DNA of 64,000 nt from Siphonodentalium dalli (GCA_032622095.1 CP136069.1:70765319-70829318), one strand, 5' to 3'. Positions 45,641 to 58,347 are shown, counted from the first letter of the stretch. Notes: generated by a model not told the origin, from the letters alone. A program made the numbers and translations.

Positions 45641-48197
45641 ATATATTGATTCAGAAATTATTGCACATGTCAAATGTTTTACTTCGGATAATGTGTACTG
45701 CCAATATATATATACTAGCAGGGTTACCCGGCGTTGCCCAGGTTAATGTATGCTGTGGATATTTGTTGGGAATAGAGAATGCTCTTGCTTAAAGTGTTAT
45801 ACGTTTTCTCATAAATTGTATATTCAAATCGCAGCACAAAACATGATTATTACAGTCATGGAATATAAGTAGTGGCTCACCTTGTCAATTGTCATTCTGT
45901 TTATCGCGATTAATCCGTTCCACCAATAATGAAGTATTTATTTATTTACAACTGCGTATACATTAGACGTTATGATATGACACATGAACATCATAAACAC
46001 ATTAGTTCGATAAAAGATGATAATTGGGTTTTACATATTGAGATGAATCAATCAATCTAGTGGGTTGGACTAAGACTCGTGGACACCTGGCTATCATATC
46101 TCCATGAAGATACAGATGTTTCAAAGAAATTTCCAGGTGCTCCTCTGTTCATGGTGCTATATATTGGCTAAATATTCTTAGTTTAAACGAAATGTTGCTG
46201 CGCACATATATCAGCTACATGTGCCAGGCACAGAGCGACTTTTTGAGTTGTTTATGTCAGTCGATGAGTCAGTTCTAAAACCCTTGTCAGATGTCAGTAT
46301 AGGTAGGATCCTGAAAAGTCTTGTGCTACTAACTGCATTTTCTTGTATATCAGAAGAAACTATATTTGACTGCACACTGTGACCACTATTCTTGAACAGG
46401 CCTTCCATATCTCTTGACAAATTGTAACTTTTTGTGGAAACTGTATTGAATGGAACAGACTAAATTTTGTTATTATATATATGCAATCAGGTTCGAGGTC
46501 TCTCAGTTTGCACGAATATATGTATCTCTTCAATAGAATGATAAATATACGTTTAATGCTTCTTCTAGTTATATATTTTTGCTAGCTCATTGTGTGAATG
46601 CCTTGATTGTCATTCCCATATAAATATGACTGTTAAGAAGATATATTTGTTCAAGTGACTTATGTGGGTCACCATATGTCGGGATTGTGAAATGTGAACG
46701 CCCAACTGCTTAAAATGATATGGAGATGGCCTGGTGACTGTATATAAATTATATGTGGATATCGGCGAATAGCAATCTTATCAATGATAGTGCATATCTG
46801 CTCGCCATCCGTGACGCAAACGACACCAAATGTGATTTAATTCATGGTATATCATTAGAGAAAAACGTGTATGAATTTGGTGGAATTTGGTTTATTAAAT
46901 CAATTGTTGATGCAACGCTGACTCGAACAACGCCATATTGCGAAGGTGATTATGTATTCGTTTGGTGGAAATCAGCGACAAAACTATTTCACCATATTTT
47001 TTTAATTTCCCCTCCCACCAATAGCGTCATTTTAGAAAATATTAACCTGCACCATTATCTTCCTTGTAAAAAGTTACCCCTCTTAGAACGCCTTGGTGCC
47101 ATCTCGATTGTACCGCGTGAAGTTATATATAGAACGCACACAGACAGACAAAAAGACAGACAGACAGCACGATTTTTGTATCAGTTTTTGTGACCCCCCC
47201 CCCCTCCGTCCCTATTTCGGACTCAAGCTGCACACACTAAGACTCATTAGAGATTAGAGATGCATATATATGAAATTGGTGAAAATTGGCGAGTATCCAA
47301 ATTCGTATCAAATTTGAGGTCCCCATATCTTCCACCCATAGGGTACCAATTTGGTGTATCTAAACCACACGATAAGATTCCTCGTATCACGGAGAAGAAT
47401 ATGTATCAATCTGGTGGAAATCGGCACTAAACATATAGATATAATGTTTTGTGTCCCTCTCATCTCTATACACCACTGATTCGAATGGCCCCACTTTTGA
47501 CATCCTTAAACCACACGATTACACTCCTGATATCATGGAGATGATTGTTTATAAATTTGGTGATAATCGGCGACTAAATAATTCTGTTATCAAATTTGGT
47601 GCCAATCCCTCCCCTCTCCATCTCTCACCCAAACAGCACCACTATGGCGTCTTTAAATCACGATTAGATTCCTCGTATCATGGATAAGAACGTGTATCAA
47701 TTTGGTGGAAATTGGCGCTAAAACAATTGTGCATCAATTTTTATGCCCCTGTCCCTTTCAATGCAACCCTGACTCGAATGAGGCCACATTTGACAGATAA
47801 AAGCCACACCATTAGACTCCTCATACCATGGGGATGATTTTGTATAAGTGTGGTGGCAATCGGCGACTTATTATCAAATTTAGTGCCCACCCCCTCCCAA
47901 ATCTCTCAATCCAAAAACAACAATTTGGCGTTGTTAAATCGCACAATTAGATTCCTTGTATCACGAAGAAGAATATATATCAATTTGGTGGAAATCGGAT
48001 CTAAAATTAGTTTTATTAATTTTGGTGCCCCCCCCCCCTCCCTTCCGGGCACCCCTGACGCGAACGGCGCGACTTTTGCCATATTTAAACCACGCCATTA
48101 GATTCCTCATATTATGGGGATGTTTATATATAAGTTTGGTAGACTCCTCATACCATGGGGATGATTTTGTATAAGTGTGGTGGCAATCGGCGACTTA

Positions 48198-49973
48198 ATA
48201 GAGACCTTTCGCATCCTCACGTTTACGATTACGAATACGGATAGCTATTCGTAGTCGTAAGTCTATCCGTATGGCCAAAAAGTCCTTTCGCAAAACGATT
48301 ACGCGTAAGAGTTTTGACGAACACGTACGATCATTATTTCGTACAACTTTTACAACTCAAAGCGTGTTTTGGTATAAAGTCCCTTAATACTTCGCTTATC
48401 GTCTCATTTGCAACAATGCGATAATCACGACCTGTTAATATTGTCAATAATTCGACCAGTCACAACGTACGACCCGGGATTCTCATAATATATTGAGGCA
48501 ATACAGGTATAAATGCCAGGTCATATGTGGTGGAAATTCAGTTCGTTGTTAGCATGGATGACCAGATAGACGTTATGCTGATGGGGAAGAGGGGTTCCTG
48601 GATTTGGACCTCACATCAACCACGACGCCATCGTTCAAGCCCCTTCAAGTCCGCGATTTGATTTCAATGCTATTTCGGCTTCACCTCTTTGGGTTTAGGA
48701 AATCCGACATAAGGTTGGTGAGCTCGCTGATGTGCATCACTTCTGATTTGTTACTACCAAATCGAAACAAAGTCGACACGGTAGAAGCGATGTGCATCAA
48801 GTTGCTTTTTTGTCAGATATTTGACAAACCGGCAAAATTTCGTTGAACAAAATGTTGATAAATAACAGGTTTTGGGCAATTTTATAATATAGTTTTAATA
48901 TAGCATTAATTTTGAGCAATTACTCGATTTTAATAACAGAAGCGGCATTTAACAAAACTTGTTGTTGGAATCTGATGATATGGGGACATCTAATCGGATT
49001 GAGTACCTTTAAATGCCGCATTTGTGCATGTTTTTTTAATTAAAAAAAAATGCAAAGAACAAACCTGACAGAGACTGCTGAGCTCTGGTGATGTCGGTGG
49101 GTGTGCCAAATATTCTTTTAGTTACGGTTCAGGAGCAGAAATCACTACTTACCAGTTGAATCGGGATCCAGGGTAGGTTCAGATTACTCAGACAGAGTAC
49201 TTTATGTAACTTATAACTCGGTTATGAATTACATATAAATTTAAAATCGGTTATGAATTCCATGTAATTTTAAAATGCCCTGCATTACAGACTCTACGAG
49301 AGAGATATATAAAACTTCTACCGAAAACCGAATATTATTAAATTGAATGAACTATTCAATTCGGGAACGGGGAAGAGAACACAAAATCGTTCACTATTCA
49401 TTAATAGGGTTATGCCATTCTTTAGGCTCTCCTGAGGCATTCTATAACTGCACACGTTAGGACACCACCATGGGTTGTTGAATTAAATAATTGTTGAATT
49501 TCACTATATATTGTGTACTATCTTGCACATAATAATCACTCAAAACTCCCCATGCATCGCACACTATATACTGTATTTTTGGCGACTGGTTTCATAGTTC
49601 ACTCCTCTTACTGTAAAGTTTTCTGTCGCAGCCAGCGATGGCTATCCGTTGTGAATAGCGATCTTATTTCGCGGGAAGCTCGTGATTCACGACGACGAGT
49701 ACAGTGATTGGCAATCTAAACAGCACATCGAGGTCGTAGCTCAATACAACTGGATGGTTTACATGATATACATATACAGTCTCGAACGGAGTAAAGTGAT
49801 ATATTGCAGAAAATAAATTTCAGGTGTTATTTGAGCTTATTAGAAACCATGAAATCGTAACCGTTATTACGGATAGTAAAATACGAGAACGATTAGAAAG
49901 TACACAAAGGTTGGTGACGTAGTACCCTATCCGTATCCGTAATCGTAAACGTGAGTTTTGCGAAAGGTCTCTA
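48198..49973 (+). mobile_element. PIF/Harbinger-like transposon derivative
   Basis: The ends are inverted repeats of about 45 bp: tagagacctttcgca..tcacgtttacgattacg on the left and its complement on the right. TTA flanks both sides (48195-48197 and 49974-49976), fitting the 3-bp target duplication of this superfamily. A transposase fragment lies inside (48554-48846). Most of the transposase is missing. An uninterrupted related unit at 47861-47885 (cggcgacttattatcaaat) shows the empty site. Confidence 0.75.
48554..48846 (+). pseudogene. PIF/Harbinger transposase N-terminal fragment
   Basis: An ATG at 48554 starts MDDQIDVML; after a frame shift the frame from 48604 reads FGFRKSDIRLVSSLM, then LLPNRNKVDTVEAMC and FDKPAKF. 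This matches the N-terminal region before the DDE domain in Harbinger transposases (F-R-x-x-D-I-x-x-L, N-R, and the E-A-L-C-I-L-L helix). It then ends at a stop, and no DDE catalytic domain follows. Confidence 0.55.
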
Positions 49974-50539
49974 TTATCAAATTTAGTGCCCACCCCTCCC
50001 AATCTCTCATCCAAAAACAACAATTTGGCGTTGGTAAATAGCACAATTAGATTCCTTGTATCATGAAGAAGAATATATATCAATTTGGTGGAAATCGGCG
50101 CTAAAATTAGTTTTATTAATTTTGGTGCCCCTCTCCCCTTCCGTTCATCCCTGACTCAAACGACGCCACTTTTGACATATTTAAACCACACCGTTGGTTT
50201 CTTCATATCATGGGGATGATTATATGTAAGTTTCGTGGCAATCAGCGACAGAACAAAAATCTGCCCCCCCCCCTTCCGGTCACCCCTGACGCGAACCGCG
50301 CGACTTTTGCCATATTTAAACCGCGCCATTAGATTCCTCATATTATGGGGATGATTACATATAAGTTTGGTTGCAATCGGCGCCATTTTTTTTTCTGCCC
50401 CTCCCCCTTTTCTGCTCCTGACAACAACGGCGTCACTTTAGAAATTTCTAACCCCGACCATTATCTTTCTCGTAAAAAGCTACTCCTAGTAGTCCCATTT
50501 AGCATCATCTAGATGGTCCCCTGTGAATTTCTATAGAAC

Positions 50540-50574
<35 letters not shown>

Positions 50575-50735
50575 TTCGCAAATATAGATATAGATATTTA
50601 GGGGGGGTTGTCGGAAAAAATTTGCATGTAATTTTTTTCCAAATATGTATTTTCAGACCCACAACTTCAATTTTCTCTCATTTTATAGAATATGGATTAA
50701 CCTTAATATCCAAATCATATATACATGAGTAGTAC

Positions 50736-52284
50736 AATCCACATAAAACAATTTTGGATAACCACTGTCTTGGTTTACATGTGATATTGACCCCATTAAC
50801 CCTCTTAATAATGCCAACTATGTCAGTGTCTACCAGTCGATTGCAGAATTCTACCCTGCGATCGCTTATCTGGCAAATTTTTACTGCAGAACTATCCCAT
50901 GTATTAAACAATTTCTCATCCAATGGTATCAGAAAACAGTTATATGCTGGACCTTGCTGGTATCTCATTCATCTCATTTGCATCTTTTTCAAAGTCGAGG
51001 TAATGACTAGTTGTCATTTTTTAAAGTGCATACATAGCGTTGCGATCACCAATATACATGTTTGTACATGTAATGACATCGCGAGGTACAAATCTGCATT
51101 CTACTGGTAGACAATGACCATTTTAGTCATAATAATCTAAACTAAGTTACCAAGCACCTTCTCGTGAATTGTATGCTCCGGTGTTTTTTTCGGTTTCCGG
51201 TCAAACCGAGTTGTTGTCCGCCTGGGGTAGATTTGATTTTTCTGGGGGGGGGGGGGGCAAATGGTCAGTGGACAAAAAATGCAGTTTTTGCTGTTTTTGG
51301 GGGGGGGGGGGTACTTTTAAGGTCCATAAATTTGAGGATAGCGGTATTTACATGTATTGGTGACTATGTAACAAATATTCATCTACATGGTAGCTATAGA
51401 TTATAAACTCACCACTGGTATTTTGGCGAACAGACTTCCAGTAATATTTCACCTGTCATTTGTTCATTGCCACGTGTCTAGCTAGACAGGACCGACGCTT
51501 AGACTAATCCACATAAAACAATTTTGGATAACCACTGTCTTGGTTTACATGTGATATTGACCCCATTAACCCTCTTAATAATGCCAACTATGTCAGTGTC
51601 TACCAGTCGATTGCAGAATTCTACCCTGCGATCGCTTATCTGGCAAATTTTTACTGTAGAACTATCCCATGTATTAAACAATTTCTCATCCAATGGTATC
51701 AGAAAACAGTTATATGCTGGACCTTGCTGGTATCTCATTCATCTCATTTGCATCTTTTTCAAAGTCGAGGTAATGACTAGTTGTCATTTTTTTAAAGTGC
51801 ATACATAGCGTTGCGATCACCAATATACATGTTTGTACATGTAATGACATCGCGAGGTACAAATCTGCATTCTACTGGTAGACAATGACCATTTTAGTCA
51901 TAATAATCTAAACTAAGTTACCAAGCACCTTCTCGTGAATTGTATGCTCCGGTGTTTTTTTCGGTTTCCGGTCAAACCGAGTTGTTGTCCGCCTGGGGTA
52001 GATTTGATTTTTCTGGGGGGGGGGGGGGGGGGCAAATGGTCAGTGGAAAAAAAATGCAGTTTTTGCTGTTTTTTTTTGGGGGGGGGGATTTTTAAGGTCC
52101 ATAAATTTGAGGATAGCGGTATTTACATGTATTGGTGACTATGTAACAAATATTCATCTACATGGTAGCTATAGATTATAAACTCACCACTGGTATTTTG
52201 GCGAACAGACTTCCAGTAATATTTCACCTGTCATTTGTTCATTGCCACGTGTCTAGCTAGACAGGACCGACGCTTAGACTAATC
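50736..52284 (+). repeat. Tandem duplication of a ~775-bp unit
   Basis: Copy 1 is 50736-51505 and copy 2 51506-52284, nearly identical by eye. Both start aatccacataaaacaatttt and end gacaggaccgacgcttagac. They differ mainly in G runs: 51245-51257 and 51299-51310 against longer or altered runs at 52015-52032 and 52079-52088. On the minus strand each copy has an open frame of about 79 codons starting MRYQQGPAYNCFLIPLD, with one replacement between copies. Confidence 0.9.
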
Positions 52285-52357
52285 ATGGGCGAAATCAATC
52301 TTCATATGTTGAAGATGAGAGGGCATGATGCCGCATCCACCATGGCTAATGAATCTG
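52285..52357 (+). CDS. Candidate first coding exon at the edge of the tandem duplication
   Basis: An ATG with A at -3 and G at +4 (52285) opens MGEINLHMLKMRGHDAAST and then MANES before a GTATGT donor at 52358. It leaves phase 1. The start lies one base beyond the second copy of the 775-bp duplication. I do not recognise the peptide and no next exon was found; chance is quite possible. Confidence 0.2.
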
Positions 52358-52499
52358 GTATGTCTGTAATTGAAGAAAAAATACATGTACATGTATGCTG
52401 CATATACATGTATGTGATATGGATGCATGTATTTTCATAATTTGCAAACATATTCAAAAACCAAGTGTAAAGTTCATTCTTCCAACAGTATTAGCATTT

Positions 52500-53290
52500 T
52501 CGGCGATTCAGATGTCAGAAGACCATAATTCAATCGTAAGAGGAGGAATCGGGCCTGACAAAATGATGGATAGTTTGTTACGATGTCATCGCCGATGAGT
52601 ATATTTAATATCGGTGGTTAACCACGTGATTAACTATCCTATGATATTTCCATTTACTGTGTACGATTTTTACGTACACGCAAATTTCACCAAGTGGAGG
52701 TAACCAAGGATACGTCACAATTTTGCAATTCTGCATTGATATAACTCGTGATCATGTCGTGAGCATGCGCAGTCCAACTATCGGTTATTACCCAAGATGG
52801 GAATCTGTCCACTTACAATTGAATCGTAGTCTTATGAATCATGAATGTTCACTCAGTGAACGTACAGATGAAAGATACAATCTTAAGTGGAGGAACCGGG
52901 ATCGACGAGATCGTGGATAGTTTGTTCACACGATTACGATGTCGTACATGATGAAATCACAGTTTGTTTGTAAAGCATGTGATTGACTATCACGCGATCC
53001 TTCAGGCCACAATTTTGACATACACATGACTGATTACTGTGATTAGTGATTACGTCGCAAATGGGGATAACCAAGGATACGCCACAATTTTGCTTTTAAA
53101 AAAAACAGTGCATGATTATTGATATTATTTTTTACCTACGATTTTGAGGTGAGCACTGAGCATGCATGCACAGTTGAGCGGTTACTTCCTACGACAGAAA
53201 TATTTCCACTTACGATTGTATCGTGGTAATCTGAACGTTCACTTAGTGTTAAATTGGCCATGGCATGACAATATTAAAGAGATTGTGGGA
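52500..53290 (+). repeat. Degenerate ~360-bp direct repeats
   Basis: Repeated words are ggaggaa.cggg, gatagtttgtt.cacgat, aaccaaggatacg.cacaatt and gagcatgc. They recur with about 355-370 bp spacing (52536, 52893; 52700, 53070). No gene is seen. Confidence 0.6.
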
Positions 53291-54630
53291 ATTCTATCAC
53301 TATCATTATACAGGTTGACATTTGTTAGAATAATGGTATGAAGTATAACTGATCATAACTGACAATTTCCTTATAAGCTACATGAATATTTTCAATAAAT
53401 GGGACCTTTTTATTTTCCAACTATTGTCATATTATTAATGTCGACCGATAATACACTGCATTTATGGCAGAATTTGATTTTGCAGACGAAAATAGCCATT
53501 CCCGGATAGTTTTTCCTTTTATGTAACATCAAATTTAGGCCAATTTATAATTCATTAATAATCGTTTTTGCAGTTGGGAACACAGTTGGGAATATTGTGT
53601 AGGGCTATCTTTATATATGAATCATAAATGCCATATAATCATAGTCCGTCAGAAGTTACTATTTTGACAAAAAAAATGTTCATTTATCAATGACGGATTC
53701 CATTTTCTGAAATATTTTACGGAAACAAAATTAGGCCGATTTACTATCACATTTCATTTGAATAAAATGGATATGTCGTGGACTTTTAATTGTAGTTCGA
53801 TTAAGTATTTTACTAGTAACGGTCTGTTCATAATGAGAAACACTTCAATTGATTACTAATTAGTTTCACTTACCTAAAATCCGATCAATTTGTATCCTAT
53901 GAATACGTAAGATGGACGTCGCTTTCCACGAGGCCTCGATCTGAGCCGGTAGGTAAAAAATGGGAATGTTTGTGCCCCTGTTGTAAAGTGGAACGAAATT
54001 ACACGCATCAAGAACTATTTATAATACCTCAAATTTGTAATAATAAAAGTTCAACGAAGCAATAGATTGATAAGGCCACCACCAACAGGAGCGTGGAGAC
54101 AGGGTGATTGGGGTGTATATACCCCAAACAGTTCTAATAATTAAAAATTTCATGACTGCCACATTAGTTGTAAACTTAATTCACACAATATAAGAGCACC
54201 CCACCCCCTGGAATACGGAATAATACCAATTAACACAGAGGGTGGAATACGAAATACCAGTTAACAGTCATATGGATAAATTCTCTATTGCCGTACGAAC
54301 GCCGGTCATTATGTCCATGTCTAAAATGATATAAATTGATGATCGACGATCTGTATGTCAAACCGTGCATTTATTGTGACAAACATCGCATTTATATTAT
54401 TCTTATGATCATTTTTTGGGAAGGTTGGTATACGAATACGAGTATTTTTGGAATACCGAATACCTCCTAACAGAGGGGGCGGAATACGGCGTACCTCATA
54501 ACAGGGCATGGAGTACGGCGTACGAAATGGGGGGGGGGGGTCTTATACCGGGTATGACATATATTACATAAAAAAAACACACTCACCGCGCTGTTGAAGG
54601 GGGATGTCTGTGTAACCTTTGTTTATTAAT
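53291..54630. other. Gene-free stretch
   Basis: Between 54200 and 54545 the words ggaatacg, cataacag and cggcgtac recur irregularly, followed by a run of G near 54529-54540. No domain or RNA gene is recognised. Confidence 0.45.
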
Positions 54631-56480
54631 TTAACCCTTTCATAACGGGAGTTAGGCTGGTGCAGCATTAAGGACGCTGTTTGTATTAAACATTTATCAT
54701 GGTCAGTGTATGCATTTTAAAACACAGGGCAAGTTAGATTACATCATTTAATTGATATTCTAGTTAAAATAATCTGTGAAACTACTTTAAACCCACATGT
54801 TATGCACCCTGTTTTGCCAACTAAACTATGAAATATAGATATGTTATTTGTTTTATTGTCAGAGAAAAGCATTCTGCAAAGATATGGCCTTATACATGTT
54901 ATAAACATGCAAATAGTGGCTTCATTTGGCCTTTCTTCCATCATTTAGAGAGTCAAATCTGAAGAAATTCCCTTAGTTTGATATTTATTATCCCATAATC
55001 CCATGAACTGGTATTTAAAACCTCAAATGTCAGTATTTCCTATCAGATGGACATATCAACTAATAAATTAAACATTTCCCATGGTCATTACATGCATTTT
55101 AATATACAAGGCAATGTAGAAAACATCATTTGATGGATATTTTACTTAAAATAGTCTGTGGAAACTACATAAAAGCAATATTGTATGCATCCCTGTATAG
55201 CCAAATCAAATTAAACTATGGATATTGTATTGTTTATTTCATCTGAGACATGTATTCTGTTCAGATATAGCCTTATCTATGTTATAAACATGCCAATATT
55301 GGCATCATTTAGGCATTTTTTCCATAATTTAGAGGGTCAAAGCTGAATAAATTCCCTTATTTCAAATTTGTAACATGCCAAGCCAGCTGAAATGGTGTAT
55401 CAACCCTTAAATGGCAGTATTTCTGATCAGATGGACATCTCTCCCAATAAATTAAACATTTCTCATGGTCACTGCATGCATTATGATATATAGGGCAAGG
55501 TAGAAAACATTATTTGATGGATATCTTACTTAAAATAGTCTGTGGAAACTACATTAAAGCAATAGTGTATGCACCCCTCTATAGCCAAATGCAATTAAAC
55601 TATGGATAATTTATTGTGTATTTTATCAGAGACATGTATTCTGTTGAGATATAGCCTTATACATGTCATTAATATGCAAATAGTGGCTTCATTTGGGCTT
55701 TCTTCCATTATTTAGAGAGTCAAATCTGAAGAAATTCCCTTAGTTTGATATTTATGATCCCATAATCCCATGAAATGGTTTTTAAACCTCAAATGTCAGT
55801 ATTTCTTATCAGATGGACATATCAACTAATGAATTAAACATTTCCCATGGTCATTACATGCATTTTAATATACAAGGCTATGTAGAAAACATCATTTGAT
55901 GGATATTTTACTTAAAATAGTCTGTGGAAACTACATAAAAGCAATAGTGTATGCATCCCTCTATAGCCAAATGCAATTGAACTATGGATATTTCATTGTG
56001 CATTTTATCAGAGACATGTATTCTGTTGAGATATAGCCTTATACATGTTATTAACATGCAAATAGTGGCTTCATTTGGGCTTTCTTCCATAATTTAGAGA
56101 GCTGAAATGGTGTATCAAACCTAAAATGTCAGTATTTCTTATCAGATGGAGATCTCTACCAATAAATTAAGCATTTCTCATGGCCATTGCATGCATATTA
56201 ATATATAGGACAAGGCAGAATACACTTGATGGATATTTTACTTAAAATACTTTGTGGAAACTACATAAAAGCCACATTGTATGCTTTCCTATATAGCCAC
56301 ATGAAATTAAACTATGGATAAATTGGATATTTTATTGTTTGTATCATCAGAGACATGCATTCTGCTAAGATATAGTCTTTTGTGTGTTATAAACATACAA
56401 TAGGTGCATGGCCTCATTGGGCTTGCTTTCATAATACAAGAGAGTCAACTCTGAAGAAATACCATCGGTTTGAAATTGGT
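54631..56480 (+). repeat. ~383-bp tandem array beginning in a TTAA MITE head
   Basis: TTAACCCTTTCAT at 54631 and gctggtgcagcattaa match the left end of MITE family 2. Instead of the MITE interior, five tandem units follow, marked by attaaacattt at 54685, 55068, 55451, 55833 and 56166 (spacing 383, 383, 382, 333). The fourth unit lacks ~50 bp that the others have. Units contain cagatggacatatcaacta and ttgatggatattttactta. No matching right MITE end was found. Confidence 0.8.
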
Positions 56481-56689
56481 AGCATCTTCCATCCTTATAT
56501 AAGAGGGGTATATACCAGCTTGAAGTACCGGTTTAATTAATAGGTTCATTGCAAGGGGCCACCAGAGAGGTTTGTCTAGTTCGGGATGGTGTGGCAAACC
56601 GCCATTTGGAGATTTCAAGGGAGCTCTAGGTCTCCTCAATGGCGACCCACTATATTGTGCAAACAAAATTTTATTAATATTGTATAAAG

Positions 56690-57125
56690 GTCAGCATGCC
56701 CTAAGAGCATTGAGAAATAGATAAAAACACTTACTGACAGATTGCCAATAACAAAATTACATCTGTTGAAACTATTGTTATGTAAACAAAACTGTTACAG
56801 TGATTTGTCAACAAATATATAATTCTAGCTGTATTATTAGTTCAAATATTTAACTATGAATAACATTTTCAGAATATTTAATCAACAGGTTGGACCTTTT
56901 CCAATGTTATGTAAACAAAACTGTTACAGTGAGTGACTTGTCAACAATTATATAATCCTATAGCTGTAGTATTACATGTAGTTCAAATATTTAAGTATGA
57001 ATATGAATTTTCAGAATATTTAATCAACAGGTTGGTCTGGTTGGACCTTTTTCAATGTTTACCGTAAAATTTTGATCACAATTTTGCTCTCGTTGGACTT
57101 TTACAGTTATTCCAATACAGCAGTA
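56690..57125 (+). repeat. Interspersed repeat fragments with a local duplication
   Basis: tatgtaaacaaaactgttac appears at about 56769 and 56912, and aatcaacaggttgg at about 56880 and 57021. Both words belong to the family at 40449-40725. Confidence 0.55.
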
Positions 57126-57447
57126 ATTTCTACATAACAATTAATTCTTGGTTTAGAAATATTTTCTTTAAGTATTTCTTAACTTAGAAAAAAAATCTTG
57201 AAACAAGAAATATATATTTAATTTTTGAAGCCATTTTCTTAGTAAGGAAATTGTTTCTTGTTTCAAGACTAAAATCTATCTTATTTGAGAAAACTATCTG
57301 TTGTCTGGTGGGAGTTTCTTAAATTTTCTTGATGTAGCAGACTTGGGGGGTATATTTCCCAAAATAAGATTTATTTTCCTGTTTCAGGAAATAGTTTTTC
57401 TTGTTTCAAGATATTTTATCTTATTAAGAAATTATTTTTGGCAGTGC
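57126..57447 (+). repeat. CAAGAAA-type repeat, right-end copy
   Basis: Low-complexity words such as tcttgaaacaagaaat, cttgtttcaag and aagattt fill it, and it ends atttttggcagtg. It is the counterpart of the family at 37600-38160. Confidence 0.6.
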
Positions 57448-57610
57448 ACGCGTTCACAATGAATGCATGCATTATGTGACGTAATATAATTGCATGGATC
57501 AAACCTCAATATTATTACCTTTGTTGTATTGGCGAAACATCTATTACGACGCCCACGATTGAATGTTGATATATACTTAATGGGCTTCACGGTTAGATAG
57601 CGATTTAAAT

Positions 57611-57768
57611 AAGGATTAACTGGCATGTGGACTGTTTTTATGGAGATGTAACCGTGAGGTAAGTGGTCATAACTTGTGTAAAACCCAAAGGGTTTTACCT
57701 ACAAGTTATGACCGCTTACCTCACGGTTACATCTCTATAAAAACAGTCCACATGACAGTTAATCCTTA
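57611..57768. repeat. Near-perfect hairpin, ~75-bp arms
   Basis: aaggattaactg..atgtggactg at the left pairs with cagtccacatg.cagttaatcctt at the right. The centre is aaaacccaaagggtttt near 57680-57696. There is almost no loop. Confidence 0.85.
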
Positions 57769-58109
57769 TATTTATATACATTTAGCGAAAGGGCAATTTT
57801 GTAAATGTATTTAAATCGAAAAGTGCATCGTGACAAAACCAGCCCAGAATATCCCATAGCAGTCCAAATGCGCCCAAAACATTACGCGTTCTTCTTTCCG
57901 ATATTGATGACGCGTCGATGTAATTATGGGGTTGCAGTTATGAGCTGTTGCGCGTTCACCGAGAAATAACTGCAACTAGTCACGTGGGCGCCGACCAATC
58001 GGAATGCTGGATTTAGTGATAATCACACTTAGTATGTAAATATAAAGAAAAACTTCACGTTATTCTTTAAAAACACTTCTCTAATAGTTGTGAGATGCGA
58101 TGAGTTTAA

Positions 58110-58343
58110 CCCTTTCGTGACAGTAGCTGCGATGGTGCAGCATTAAAGACCCTGTATCAGTGCATTATATTATATATGCGAGTCTCCCATATGAAGTCTT
58201 GCATATGTAAGAATATTCACTGGCTTACAAGATCAAGGTAAATATTGTTAGGCCAATGCATTGTATTATATATGCGAGTTGCCCTAAATCGCATATATAA
58301 GAAAATGCATTGGCACAGGGTTTTTGCTCCAGTCATGAAAGGG
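58110..58343 (+). mobile_element. TTAA-type MITE family 2, copy 2
   Basis: 234 bp flanked by TTAA (58106-58109 and 58344-58347), with ends CCCTTTCGTGAC and GTCATGAAAGGG. It shares gcagcattaaagacc and aaggtaaatattgttaggcc with the copy at 40726-40979. Confidence 0.85.
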
Positions 58344-58347
58344 TTAA

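Larger units (their letters stand above)
45714..50596 (+). repeat. Long head-and-tail repeat element, copy 2
   Basis: It starts actagcagggttacccggcg and ends (CAGA)n then gcaaatatagatatagata, as at 31539-35298. The head module to about 46620 is homologous to 31539-32520. The array of ~145-bp units carries aatttggtggaaatcgg variants (near 46874, 47405, 47697, 47979, 50078). It is interrupted by a PIF/Harbinger-like insertion at 48198-49973. Copy 1 lacks that insertion. Confidence 0.75.
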
